From Flavobacterium tructae (GTDB taxonomy: Bacteria > Bacteroidota > Bacteroidia > Flavobacteriales > Flavobacteriaceae): a DNA stretch of 56,995 nt. Below are positions 17,439-28,400 of the stretch, piece by piece. Each line of letters begins with the position of its first letter. The stretch's first letter is position 1. The DNA is taken from positions 1 through 56,995 of the forward strand of contig NZ_MUHH01000050.1 in the NCBI RefSeq assembly GCF_002217475.1. Direction: 5' to 3'. The position numbers and the translations under genes were made by a program. Below the pieces are notes generated by a model. It saw only the letters and a program-made list of their open reading frames with translations, ran no database searches and was not told where the DNA came from.

Positions 17439-20400
17439 CTAAAACACTACTTTTTTAGTTCCTGTAACATCATTTTCCAAAATCACTTTTACCAGTACCA
17501 TCTGATTACCTGATGCTAAATTTTGTATTTGAAACTCGTTATTCCCAATTTTACTTTTGCTGAAAAGCAGTTTCCCCGACACATCATATACAAAAACGTC
17601 TTTAAGCTGTTCTTTTTTTGATGACACATTTATTATTCTATTTTTAACAGAAACATCAACAGCGTTATTTCTGTTTTCAAAATCGTCGGTCCCTAATGTT
17701 TTTCCGGTATAACGCAACACTAATCGGTCTGAGAAGGTTCCAACTGCGGTTGTAAAAGTATAATTGCTCTGTTTTAAATTATGAACTTCTCCAGTTGTTT
17801 TATCTTCGATATAAATAGCCTGTTCACTCATACTATCATCTACCTCATCAATTGAAATAGTAAAATCACCCGCGATTGTCGTACGATATCCTAAGGGAAC
17901 AATGTCAGTATCTGCAAAAGGTAAAGCTCTACCCTGAATGACATAATTGTTTCCGTTTGCTACACTGTAAAAATCAAGATAAGGATTCGCATTAAAACTA
18001 ATTCCGTCATAATTACTATCATACTCATTAGTCGCCCCCTCTATATATCCTACCAGCAATTGTTTAAAAGCTCCTGACGTATTGGTCATGTTTAACCAGA
18101 TACGTTTTTTGACCAAAGTAGTTTCCTTTGATGTGCTTTCAGCTTTAAAAAACTGATTGTTATTGGCACCACCTAATCGCATTGAATTGTTAAACTGTAC
18201 TTTTCCTGCTGCTACGGTAGTCACAAAAAAGGATTGTCCGGCTGCTATTTTACCTGTTGGTTTAATTCCGTTATCATTTGCCGGAATGTCACTATGTAGC
18301 GGATCTGATTTTGCTGAAACCCCTCCACTTAAATTATAAGAAGCATAATCATCGGTTGTGTACTGATTTGTATAGGTTAGTTGTACAGGCGTATTATGCG
18401 TCCAAAAATAGATTGTTCCGCCCAGTAGACTATTAGCACTTAAAAGGGCATCGGCATTTAAAGCAGATGGATAAGGATTCCCTACTAAATAACTTTTTCC
18501 CGAACTCAACGATTCTCCTTCCAGATTTCCATTGTTCGGAACCCCTGAAAAAATTCCGGTAAAAGCTACTTTAACCGTATTGGAATAGGACTCCGGGCCA
18601 CGAATAATATAACCTTTGCCCACTACCATATTAGTTGTTCTATCGGTAACGACCCATTGTGTCCCATCAAAACCAAAATACTTTGTTACTGCTGTTCCGG
18701 ACGAAAGATCGATTAATCTTTGTGGATTTACCGGAGTGGACCAATATAAATAATCCTTTTTTAGAATTCCCGGGCTTGTTCTCTCGTACGAAATATTTCC
18801 AGAATTAACTGCACTATTCACCTGAACCAGACTTGAACTGGTTTTAAAAGTCAAAGCCGTTCCCGCTCCCGAATCCACAATTAGTGCATTCTTAACTGTT
18901 AAAGTATTTGAACTATTTATGGTTACTTTTTTTCCGGCATTTATCGTACAGCCACAACTATTCACATCTCCGGACGAAGAAAAATCATCTGCAAAAACAA
19001 CATTCTGGCTTGTTGTTGGCGTTCCTAGCGACCATCCTCCTGCAATTGTATAGGTATTCGTTGCTAAAGCATTTACGACAATACCCGACAATGACGCAGA
19101 AGCACAGCTGCCCGGATATTGTACCGTAAAATTGTAAGTACCAGGAGCCAGTCCTGCAACTGTATATTTAGTCCAATCGGCACCTATTCCTCCCGAATAA
19201 GTATTGAAGAACGTACCGGTTTGAGTAATCGTATAATCGTTTCTGTTTGGCAAATTCTTTAAAACCACCGTTCCGGTCAGAACATCACAGGTAGGCTGAA
19301 CCACCGGATCATTAAGTGGTGTGCCTGGCTGAGTAGTCGTCGTTATATTTTGTACTGTTGCGGTACCAGTAGCACTGGTTCCACAACCATTCTTTGATCT
19401 GAGTCTGTAATAATAGGTTGTACTTGCAGTCAGTCCGGTCACTGAATAGGTCGTTACATTTCCTATATCAAGAGCATTATAACCTGAGACAGTACTTGCA
19501 AAATTACTGACAAGTGATACATCTAATAAGTAACTCACGGCATTAACCTCCGCACTCCAATTTGCCGTAAATGAAGTACACAAAGTATTAGTGGCGGCCT
19601 GCAATACAACATTCCCAGGAGAAACAGCAGGTTTGTAAGTTATTGTATTCGAATAAGCACTCAAACAGGTACCACTAAATGCTCGAACTCTGTAATAATA
19701 CGTAGTCACATTGCTTAAACCTGTAATATTTACCGTTAAAACATTTCCAACATTCAAACCATTATAGGTTCCAACAAAACTTCCGAAATTAATATCTGTC
19801 GAAAGATCCAATGTGTAATAAGTTGATCCCGAAACAGATTGCCAATTTGCTGTAATCTGGGTACAGGTTGCTCCGGTTCCTGCTAGAGCAACAGGGGCTG
19901 TCCCGGATGATGTTACATTTACTGAAGCAGTATTATTTGCACTGATGGTTGAAGCACAATTATCGGCAGCATTGCCACTTGTTCCGGAAGTTAAAGATGT
20001 AACTGTTAAACTTTTACTTCCTAAAGCTGAAAATCCGGGAGCTGTAAAAGTACCGGTTCCACTTGTACTTACAGTCATACTTACCGGTGTCTGAGTTACT
20101 CCGTCTACCTGATAAGCAACGCTATATGCTCCTACTGGTAAACTACCATTTAGGGTTATTGTTGATGATGTTCCGGTACAAATATTTACGGTCGAGGCTG
20201 ATATACTTGTTAGGCTATAAGTTGGACAGGTATAAACAATCACAACTTTTCCGGTTCCTCCGGCTCCCCCTGTTGAAGCGGAACCTAAAAGTGCCGATTT
20301 TCCACCGCTCCCACCACCTCCGGGCTGAGTTCCGGGATTACCATTACTATTAGCTAATAAACCTGTAATACTCGCACCTCCTGCCCCTCCAACATCAGCG

Positions 20401-20939
20401 CCACTGGTACCTCCGGCTCCTCCGGCTCCGGTTACAGCGGGTAAAAGTGTCTCACCGGCTCCACCGGTTACTCCGTCGACTTTAGTAGCTCCTGTAGATC
20501 CGGAAGCTAATCCTCCAGCACCTCCCGCCGGATTGGTAACTGTACCATTATTGACAGCTCCACCATTTCCTGCCAATGCAATTAAATAACCGGTAATCGA
20601 TGAATTATCACCAGCACCTCCATTACCTGACAAAGCTCCTGCACCACCTTTACCAACAGTAATCGATAAGGTCGTTTGAATAGACATATTCATAGAATAG
20701 GTACCCCCTGCAAAAGCACCTCCTCCTCCTCCGCCAGCGGCTCTTTGTAAAGTCAGACCCGGAACAGTTGAGCCACCACCGGCTCCACCGCCTCCCCAGG
20801 CACTCATAGTTACTGATGATACACCTGCAGGAACATAAAAACTGCTTGTTCCAACACTTGAAAAAGAGACTGTTTTAGTCTGTGCATAAAAAAATAAAGG
20901 CAATGCAAATAACTGAAGTGTAAGTAAATATTTTCTCAT
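17439..20939 (-). CDS. T9SS type C surface protein with glycine-rich and FnIII-like domains
   Basis: An 1166-aa secreted protein. A signal peptide (about 1-20) is followed by a strongly glycine-rich region (about 48-235, many GGAGG runs), an Ig-like stretch, two fibronectin III-like domains (about 345-530) and a C-terminal module of about 535 aa. The module starts with a W..GTP motif and a CGC pair, continues through DYLYWSTPV, GKGYIIRGP and YFWTHNTP, and ends with VYDVSGKLLFSK...KKVVF. This matches the T9SS type C (ChiA-like) sorting signal. The module is shared with four genes nearby. A surface or matrix adhesin is likely; ligand unknown. No terminator is visible in the 16-bp gap to the convergent cupin gene. 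Confidence 0.88.
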   Translation of the reverse strand: MRKYLLTLQLFALPLFFYAQTKTVSFSSVGTSSFYVPAGVSSVTMSAWGGGGAGGGSTVPGLTLQRAAGGGGGGAFAGGTYSMNMSIQTTLSITVGKGGAGALSGNGGAGDNSSITGYLIALAGNGGAVNNGTVTNPAGGAGGLASGSTGATKVDGVTGGAGETLLPAVTGAGGAGGTSGADVGGAGGASITGLLANSNGNPGTQPGGGGSGGKSALLGSASTGGAGGTGKVVIVYTCPTYSLTSISASTVNICTGTSSTITLNGSLPVGAYSVAYQVDGVTQTPVSMTVSTSGTGTFTAPGFSALGSKSLTVTSLTSGTSGNAADNCASTISANNTASVNVTSSGTAPVALAGTGATCTQITANWQSVSGSTYYTLDLSTDINFGSFVGTYNGLNVGNVLTVNITGLSNVTTYYYRVRAFSGTCLSAYSNTITYKPAVSPGNVVLQAATNTLCTSFTANWSAEVNAVSYLLDVSLVSNFASTVSGYNALDIGNVTTYSVTGLTASTTYYYRLRSKNGCGTSATGTATVQNITTTTQPGTPLNDPVVQPTCDVLTGTVVLKNLPNRNDYTITQTGTFFNTYSGGIGADWTKYTVAGLAPGTYNFTVQYPGSCASASLSGIVVNALATNTYTIAGGWSLGTPTTSQNVVFADDFSSSGDVNSCGCTINAGKKVTINSSNTLTVKNALIVDSGAGTALTFKTSSSLVQVNSAVNSGNISYERTSPGILKKDYLYWSTPVNPQRLIDLSSGTAVTKYFGFDGTQWVVTDRTTNMVVGKGYIIRGPESYSNTVKVAFTGIFSGVPNNGNLEGESLSSGKSYLVGNPYPSALNADALLSANSLLGGTIYFWTHNTPVQLTYTNQYTTDDYASYNLSGGVSAKSDPLHSDIPANDNGIKPTGKIAAGQSFFVTTVAAGKVQFNNSMRLGGANNNQFFKAESTSKETTLVKKRIWLNMTNTSGAFKQLLVGYIEGATNEYDSNYDGISFNANPYLDFYSVANGNNYVIQGRALPFADTDIVPLGYRTTIAGDFTISIDEVDDSMSEQAIYIEDKTTGEVHNLKQSNYTFTTAVGTFSDRLVLRYTGKTLGTDDFENRNNAVDVSVKNRIINVSSKKEQLKDVFVYDVSGKLLFSKSKIGNNEFQIQNLASGNQMVLVKVILENDVTGTKKVVF

Positions 20940-21407
20940 CGTGGTATTTTTTAATATTTAAAAACAGAACTTCTCAATCAGACAAAAATCTGATTGAAGT
21001 AATTTCTAAATACCTCAAAAAATAAAACGCCGAAACAGGATAGACTAATCCTGATAGTACAAGTGAAATGTTGAAGTGAAGAGTACTTTTTGTTTCATTT
21101 AATCGGGGCATTTAAATTAGCAATCAGTATTTTAGGCAGGTAAAGAGTATAGACACTCTATTTTATAAGCTTCAATAAGAAATGATAAAAATTAACTTAA
21201 CAGGCTTTTAAGTTTTTGAATCGTAAAGCAGCAACAAGGTACGATTTTATTTACATTCAAACTAAATATTTTTGATTTAATTGTGAGAATTTAACACTTA
21301 TAACTTTTTCAACAGGATTAAAAACAGCATTTTACCAGTAAACATGGCGGTTTATACTCTGAATATTTTTAGAATGATAAAAAAGATTATTCCTTTAAGA
21401 CAGACAT
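20940..21407. other. 468-bp intergenic region between two adhesin genes
   Basis: No gene is supported. In the minus-strand leader of the 1166-aa gene there is an 8-bp hairpin, caatcaga/tctgattg (about 20975-20996), and a second short inverted pair, caggat/atcctg near 21038-21055. No exact TAnnTTTG box was found. There is no terminator hairpin of the type seen after the other adhesins. Confidence 0.5.
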
Positions 21408-24400
21408 TTAAAGTAAAATTTTCCTTGTCACTATTTTCCTGTTTCCAAGTATAACTTTTACAATTAAAATCTGATGGCTTAAATTGAATTTTGGAAGTTG
21501 AAATTCTAAGATTTCAAGATTTTCTTTTCGATACATTTGTTTTCCTAAAATATCAAAAACGGTTATTTGACTGATTAATTCCTGAGTTGAGATTACTTTA
21601 ATAATTCTATCCTCTACTGAAATGAGTACCTCCGGATTTTTCTCCGGAAAATCTTTAATCGTTAAAGTTTCATTAGTAAAGAGCAATACAAATCGCTCAT
21701 TAAAAGTTCCTGCATCACTCGAAAACAAATAAGCACCCTGCTTCAAATTGTGTATCTTTTTTATTTTTTTATCTACTAAAAAAACATTCTCTTTTTTTAA
21801 ATACTCATCCTCATGATCGATACTAAGATTAAATTTTCCTGCAATAGCAGTTTCATAACCAAGTGTTATCGAATCGTTTTCAATAAAAGGCAATGCTCTT
21901 CCCTGAATTACCAATTTTTTATTTTCAATCCTACTATAAAAATTAACAAACGGGTTACCATTCAGTGATTCTGCATCATAATCTGTATCGTATTGATTTG
22001 TAGCTCCATCGCTATAACCAATCAGGATTTGTTTAAAACTTCCTTCACTATTATCAAAATTTAGCCAAATACGATGTCTTTCAATTGTGTTCTTAAATAC
22101 TGTCATAGTATTTCTATCTGGCTGTTTGAAGAATCTTGCATTTCTACCTACAACCCGCATACTATTCATAAACTCTATTGTCTCTGAACCTTTACTATTG
22201 GTAAAGAATGCCTGTCCCGTGGCGATCGTCCCGTCGGGAACTGTTTCATTAATTCCGGATGTTTCGGATTTTCTTGTTCCTACACCGCCGAGTAAATTAT
22301 AAACTGCATAATCATCTGAAGTATATTTGTACTTGGTAATTGGTGTATTATGCGTCCAGAAATAAAGTGTGCCTTTGATTTTTGATTTGTTTGCCAATAA
22401 AAAAGCATCTCCATCAAGGGCAGAGGGATACGGATTACCTATTAAATTAAAAGTATCAGCTACGCCAGACTTAATCTCAATTTTACCATTGTTAGGAATT
22501 CCTTTAAAAACTGCTTCGAATTTTAAAGGCACGGTTTCAGAATAATCTTGCGGCCCCTGAATGATATATCCTTTTCCGACAGACATATAATTTACAGGAT
22601 TTTCTTTTTTCCAATTTCTGTCATCATAATTGTATGAATAAAATTTTTCCAAATGTGATTTAGGAGATAGATCTATTAATTTTTGCAGGTCTATCGGCGA
22701 AGACCAATACGTATAATCCGATTTTCGTATAGGCGTTGAATTTCTTTTTAAATAAACGATACCAGTATTCACTACATCATCATCAGACTGATAGAAACTA
22801 GCCGAATCTTCCAGTACTAATATCCCTTTACCTGTATATGAAAATTCTACTCCCAAAGTGTTACCGCTCAAAAGTATAACCTGTTTTCCTTCATCAATAA
22901 AACAACTACATATATTTACAGAAGTGAGGTTTTCATAATTTCCTCTAAACTCTACTGCTTTTGCCACTGACGGAAAACCATTTGACCAACTTTTACCATC
23001 CCAAACTGTCCCGTCTAAACAAAGTTTGATTCTGGCAATCCTGTGTTTTGAAATCCCCGATATGGAGTTGAAGCTTCCTCCAATAATCAACTTATGATCT
23101 ACAGTAAAACCCATTGTAAAGAGACTGTTATTAAGCTCACTTTTAAATGAAATATCATATTCTCCCGATTTTTGCAAACGTATTAACCGTAAAGCAGTAT
23201 TGGTTTTATAAGTCCCGGAAAAAGTTCCTCCCACCAAAATACAATCGTCCGGCTGAATTAAAATACTGCGAACTTCGCCTTTATCAAAGCCTACTCCACT
23301 ATCAAAAAAAGAATCCAGACTCCCATCTGTGTTCAAACGAGCAATCCTTTTTTGCGGAATTCCATTATAACTTAAAAATGACCCTCCCACAATTATCTTC
23401 TGATCGGCCTGGAGTCCAATTGCATAGACATTTTTATCAAAACCTGTCCCTGCACTAAAATCAGAATCAATACTTCCTGTAGAATTAAGACGAATTAATC
23501 TATGGGATGACTTTCCATTAAAACTATCAAATCGCCCTCCTACCAAGATTTTTCCATCAGACTGAACTATTATTGTTTCAATAATTCCATCAGCACCACC
23601 GCCAGTATCAAAACTAAGATCTCGTAAACCGCTTTGTGACAACCTAATTATTCTTCCAACGGGTACCCCATTATAACTTGTAAAATTTCCTGCTACAATT
23701 ATTTTCTCATCGGGTTGAATTGCAATGCTGTAAACCTGACCGTTAAATCCTGAGCCTACATTAAATGTATTATCTATTGCTCCATCCGGCAAAACCCTAA
23801 TGATTCTATTGAAAGCAGTTCCATTATACTTTGTAAAATTTCCACCAAGAATAATCCTTCCGTCCAATTGTAAGACACCTGATTTTATCACATTATTTGC
23901 CCCTAATTGTCCGGAATTAAAAGTTGTATCATAGGATCCGTCTGCCAGGACCCGAACTATTCTTGAACTAAAGTTTCCATTAAACTTTTGAAAATTTCCC
24001 AGTACGACTGTACTTTTATCTAATAAGGACAGTACTTTTAAAACTGAATCATCAAAACCAACTCCCGTTGATAAATATGCTTCTTCGCGTTCTCCGTCCT
24101 TGCTAATTTTTACTAATCTTCCCTGATTCTGATTATCAAAAACGGAAAATGAGCCACCAACATACCAGAAGTTTTCACTGTCATTCGCTAATGTCAAAAT
24201 TGATCCCGATCCCGGACCTGAATCAACATCAAAATTTGTTTGAAGACTTCCATTTGAATTCAACAAACAAATTCGGTTGACTGCCACCCCATTATAAAAA
24301 CCTGTAAATGAACCTCCGACCATAATATTACCGGACAAATCGTTTTTAATAATCTGGACTGCATCCCCACTAAAACCGGTTCCGGTTACAAAGCTATTAT

Positions 24401-25268
24401 CTATAGTGCCGTCCTGATTCAATCTTACTATTCTATTTGCAATCGATCCGTTATAACTTGTAAATTTCCCTCCCACAATAATTTTCCCATCAGATTGGAC
24501 AACAACTGCATTCACATCTTCATTAAAACCGGAACCTGTATTAAAACCAGTATCAACTTTACCATTTGGTAATAAACAAACCATTCTATTGGCCGTAATT
24601 GTATTAAAATTTAAAAAATTACCCGTTAGTAAAATTCTACCATCGGACATAACATTTGCATTTATAATATTTGCAGAAGACCCGGAACCTGTATTAAAAG
24701 AAGAATCTAAACTGCCATCGGACAAAATACAGGCAACCCTGTTTACGGTAATATTATTATATTTAGTAAAACTTCCGGTTATAATTATTCTTCCATCACG
24801 ATACAGACAAATGTTATAAATAATACCCGTATTAACAGCTATCGTAGTATCGAATGCTGCGTCATAAGAACCGTCAATATTTAATCTGATCAGTCTTCCA
24901 CAACTGATTCCATTAAAAGAGGTAAAACTACCGCCTACAATTATTTTTCCATCTGGCTGAATACAGCTCGTATAAATTTTTCCATTGAAACCTGTCCCTG
25001 TGTCCCAGGTTTCATCGATACTACCATCTAGATTTAAACGGGTTAAATATTGGCACTTAGTTCCATTGAGGTTTAAATAATCACCTCCGACCAAAAGCTT
25101 ATGATCGGACTGTAAAGATACCGTTCGTACTACATTGTCAAAACCATCTCCCTTTTTCCCATTATCATCTGTATTAAAAGAAATATCCACCTTGCCTTGT
25201 TGAGCGCAAAGTGCCGGACCATAAAGATAGACCACCAAAAACAGGGAAAAAATTACATTTTTTATCAA
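21408..25268 (-). CDS. T9SS type C surface protein with 14 delta-60 repeats
   Basis: A 1286-aa secreted protein. After the signal peptide (about 1-22), residues about 45-750 are 14 consecutive repeats of about 50 aa with the delta-60 pattern: DGKIIVGGSF, then NRIxRLNxDGSID, then FxxGxGF. The shared C-terminal module follows (about 753-1286) with an ICSCFI pair, TYWSSPI, GKGYIIQGP, YFWTHNTP and a final IVTRKILL, the most divergent copy in the cluster. Repeats 6 and 7 are the most degenerate. Fourteen repeats would suit two seven-bladed propellers, by inference. A -33/-7 promoter is visible upstream. Confidence 0.88.
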   Translation of the reverse strand: MIKNVIFSLFLVVYLYGPALCAQQGKVDISFNTDDNGKKGDGFDNVVRTVSLQSDHKLLVGGDYLNLNGTKCQYLTRLNLDGSIDETWDTGTGFNGKIYTSCIQPDGKIIVGGSFTSFNGISCGRLIRLNIDGSYDAAFDTTIAVNTGIIYNICLYRDGRIIITGSFTKYNNITVNRVACILSDGSLDSSFNTGSGSSANIINANVMSDGRILLTGNFLNFNTITANRMVCLLPNGKVDTGFNTGSGFNEDVNAVVVQSDGKIIVGGKFTSYNGSIANRIVRLNQDGTIDNSFVTGTGFSGDAVQIIKNDLSGNIMVGGSFTGFYNGVAVNRICLLNSNGSLQTNFDVDSGPGSGSILTLANDSENFWYVGGSFSVFDNQNQGRLVKISKDGEREEAYLSTGVGFDDSVLKVLSLLDKSTVVLGNFQKFNGNFSSRIVRVLADGSYDTTFNSGQLGANNVIKSGVLQLDGRIILGGNFTKYNGTAFNRIIRVLPDGAIDNTFNVGSGFNGQVYSIAIQPDEKIIVAGNFTSYNGVPVGRIIRLSQSGLRDLSFDTGGGADGIIETIIVQSDGKILVGGRFDSFNGKSSHRLIRLNSTGSIDSDFSAGTGFDKNVYAIGLQADQKIIVGGSFLSYNGIPQKRIARLNTDGSLDSFFDSGVGFDKGEVRSILIQPDDCILVGGTFSGTYKTNTALRLIRLQKSGEYDISFKSELNNSLFTMGFTVDHKLIIGGSFNSISGISKHRIARIKLCLDGTVWDGKSWSNGFPSVAKAVEFRGNYENLTSVNICSCFIDEGKQVILLSGNTLGVEFSYTGKGILVLEDSASFYQSDDDVVNTGIVYLKRNSTPIRKSDYTYWSSPIDLQKLIDLSPKSHLEKFYSYNYDDRNWKKENPVNYMSVGKGYIIQGPQDYSETVPLKFEAVFKGIPNNGKIEIKSGVADTFNLIGNPYPSALDGDAFLLANKSKIKGTLYFWTHNTPITKYKYTSDDYAVYNLLGGVGTRKSETSGINETVPDGTIATGQAFFTNSKGSETIEFMNSMRVVGRNARFFKQPDRNTMTVFKNTIERHRIWLNFDNSEGSFKQILIGYSDGATNQYDTDYDAESLNGNPFVNFYSRIENKKLVIQGRALPFIENDSITLGYETAIAGKFNLSIDHEDEYLKKENVFLVDKKIKKIHNLKQGAYLFSSDAGTFNERFVLLFTNETLTIKDFPEKNPEVLISVEDRIIKVISTQELISQITVFDILGKQMYRKENLEILEFQLPKFNLSHQILIVKVILGNRKIVTRKILL

Positions 25269-25309
25269 AATAAGAAATTCAGGTGTTTATTTATTTGTAA
25301 GAATTAACT

Positions 25310-25340
25310 CAAAAATAAATACTCTTTATGAAATCTACAA
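25310..25340 (-). promoter_or_regulatory. promoter of the delta-60 repeat gene
   Basis: On the minus strand TTG (25338-25340), a 20-bp spacer and TATTTTTG (25310-25317). Just upstream of the TTG lies a decayed version (25341-25356) of the palindrome found at the same place before the next adhesin. Confidence 0.6.
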
Positions 25341-25385
25341 TACCAACTTTTAGTGATTTTTCAAACACATTATTTTCTTAAAAAA

Positions 25386-25412
25386 AATCCAATCCGAAGA
25401 ACGGAATGGATT
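25386..25412 (-). terminator. terminator of the three-repeat adhesin gene
   Basis: Stem aatccaatccg/cggaatggatt with one mismatch and an AAGAA loop, flanked by an A-run. Its sequence is closely related to the hairpins at 29591-29623 and 38654-38690, which follow two other adhesin genes. Confidence 0.75.
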
Positions 25413-25439
25413 CTTTTTGAATGAACTCTTATTTAAAAT

Positions 25440-28400
25440 TTACTGAAAAATAACTTTTCTTGTCGTTGTAAAATCATTTGCCAAAGTAACTTTCACTAAT
25501 AAAACCTGATTTGAAGATGGTAGGTTTTGAATTTGTACTTCTGTATTACCTACTTTCTTTTTATTGTAAAGCATTTTTCCTAACATATCATATACCGTAA
25601 CTTCTTTAATATTTTCTTGCGAAGATTGTATCACAATCACTTTGTCTTTTATAAAAACTAAAATCCTGTCTTTAAGGTTTTCAAAATTTCCGACACCTAA
25701 AGTTTTACTGGTGTAACGCAATACCAAACGATCAGTAAAATTCCCCACCTCGGTTTTAAATGTATAATTGCTTTGTGTTAAATCGTGAATAACTCCAATT
25801 GCTTTATCTTCAACATAAATTTTCTGATTCAACATCTTACCATCTACTTCGTCTATTGCAATGGTAAAATCGCCAGCAACAGCAGTTCGATAACCTAGCG
25901 GAACAATATCAGAATCTGTAAACGGTAAGGCACGTCCCTGAATGACATATTTATTCCCATTACTTATACTGTAAAAATCTAAATACGGATTACTATCAAA
26001 AGTTAATCCGTCGTAATTACTATCATAGTCATTGGTCGCTCCTTCAATATACCCCACTAACAATTGTTTAAAAGCTCCGGTTGTACTGGTCATATTTAAC
26101 CAAATGCGATTCTTTTCAATCGCGGTTCCTTTCTTCGGATTCGCTGATCTAAAAAACTGGCCATTATCTAATGCCCCCAATCGCATTGCATTGGTAAAAA
26201 GTACTTTTCCTGCAGCTTTAGTAGTCACAAAAAAGGCTTGACCGGCTGCAATTTTACCAGTTGGTTTAACACCTTTGTCAAGTGTTGGATTATTATTGTA
26301 ACCAGGATCTGATTTTGCCGATACTCCGCCGCTAATATTATAAGAAGCATAATCATCGGCAGTATACTGATTCGTCAGTGTAGGCACCGCAGCCGTATTG
26401 TGAGTCCAGAAATAAAGCGTTCCATTTATTACCGCATTATTTGTGGCATTAATAATAAGATCATCCGCACTTACTGCAGACGGATATGGATTCCCGATCA
26501 AATAACTTTTTCCTGAAGCTAACAGCTCTGTTTCTATATTTCCATTATTCGGGACTCCTTTAAAACTTGCCGAATAGGCTGTCTTAGAGACATTCGAATA
26601 ATTTGACGGGGCACGAATACTATAACCTTTGCCCGCTATCATGTTATCAGTCTTATTCGTTCGCACCCATTGTGTGCCATCGAAACCATAATACATAGTG
26701 CTGGGCGTTAAAGGCGAAAGATTCACTAATGTTTGCGGGCTTACCGGAGTTGACCAATACACATAATCTTTTAAAAATATAGGTGAGGTAGTACGTTCAT
26801 ACGTAATATCACCCTTATTTACTACATTATTTTTTTGTATTAAACTTGCCGTATTTTTAAAGGTCATTTTACCTCCTGTAAATACTTTAACATCATTGGC
26901 AATGGTTAGGGTATGTCCCTCTCCTATTACGACATTTGTTCCTGAATTAACTTCGCAAGAACATCCGCTTACATCCCCTGTGGACATAAAATCAGAGCTA
27001 AAAATGAGTTTCTTATCTATGGTTGGAGTATCATCCCATCCACCTAGTCTATAGGTCGCTATTGCCGGTGGTGAATTGATAACAACTTCCGTAGTAGCAG
27101 CTGATGTACAGTTGCCGTTTCCAACTGTGTACGAATATGTCCCGCCTGCCAGATTAGCGTCTGTAACCTTAGTTCCTGTATAAGACACCGCTACTGCTCC
27201 AGGTGATCTTGTTAACGTTCCACCAGATGGCAGTCCGCTTAAAGCAATACTACCGGAAGTAACACTACAGGTTGGCTGGGTAACTGTTCCTAATACAGGT
27301 GTTGCCAGATCTACAACAAAATTAGCCTTTGTTCTACAAGCGGAATCACCGGAACAACCTGCATAATAAGAAGTTGTCCCAGCAGTATTAGTATCAATAA
27401 GACCGGAACCACTGACCCCTACAGGGTTAAATGATGCTCCCGAGCCAATTTTTGTTCCTCCCGAGGCTACCGTATACCAATCTATTGTTGCCGGTAAAGT
27501 ATAATTTACTGTAATCGTAACATCTGTGATATTTGCATCAGGATTAACTTCTGGATTATTAAAAACTTCTCTAAAGTCGAAGACCCAATCACCTGATGGG
27601 TTTCCAGTACCCCATGTTCCAAAAGGAATATTACTTGCATCACCGGCACTATTATTTTCAGCAACAATAGCAGGAAGAGGATTCAAATCAGTTTGCACTG
27701 CACCAACTGCTAAAGGCGGAGTTACCTTAACCATCAACTCACTTTTAAGAGAAGGAGCAATTGCCGTAAAACTTATCTTAACATTTGTAGCCGTTACTAC
27801 AGCTCCGTCCGGTAACGAAGGAAAAGTTATAGTAATGTTTGTATTTCCAGCACCCCCATAAAGTCTGCTATTTGATCTTCCGCCGCTACCACTGGCAGTC
27901 GTAGCGGTTTGGGCAAGTGCAGCACATGCAGATGAAGCGGTTAAAAAGCCGGAACCTCCCTTACAAATGGTAACACCGGTTGCAACAAGAGGAGATTTAT
28001 TGATTACAAAATTTACCTTTCTTCTACAAGCAGGATCACTGGAACAAGCCTCATAATATGACGTAGTACCCGGAGTATTAGTATCAATAAGACCGGAACC
28101 ACTGACTCCTACAGGATTAAACGATGTTCCTGAACCAATTTTATCTTCTCCGGAAGCCGTTGTGTACCAGTCTATCGTTGCCGGTAAAGTATAATTTACT
28201 GTAATGGTAATATCTGTGATATTTGCATCGGGCATAACTTCAGGATTATTAAGAGCTTCTTTAAATTCGAAAAGCCAATCTCCTGATGGGTTTCCAGTGC
28301 CCCATGTTCCCAAAGAAATATTACTTGCATCACCGGCACTATTATTTTCCGCAATATCAGCAGGAAGAGGATTCAAATTACTTTGCTTTGCACCAACTGT

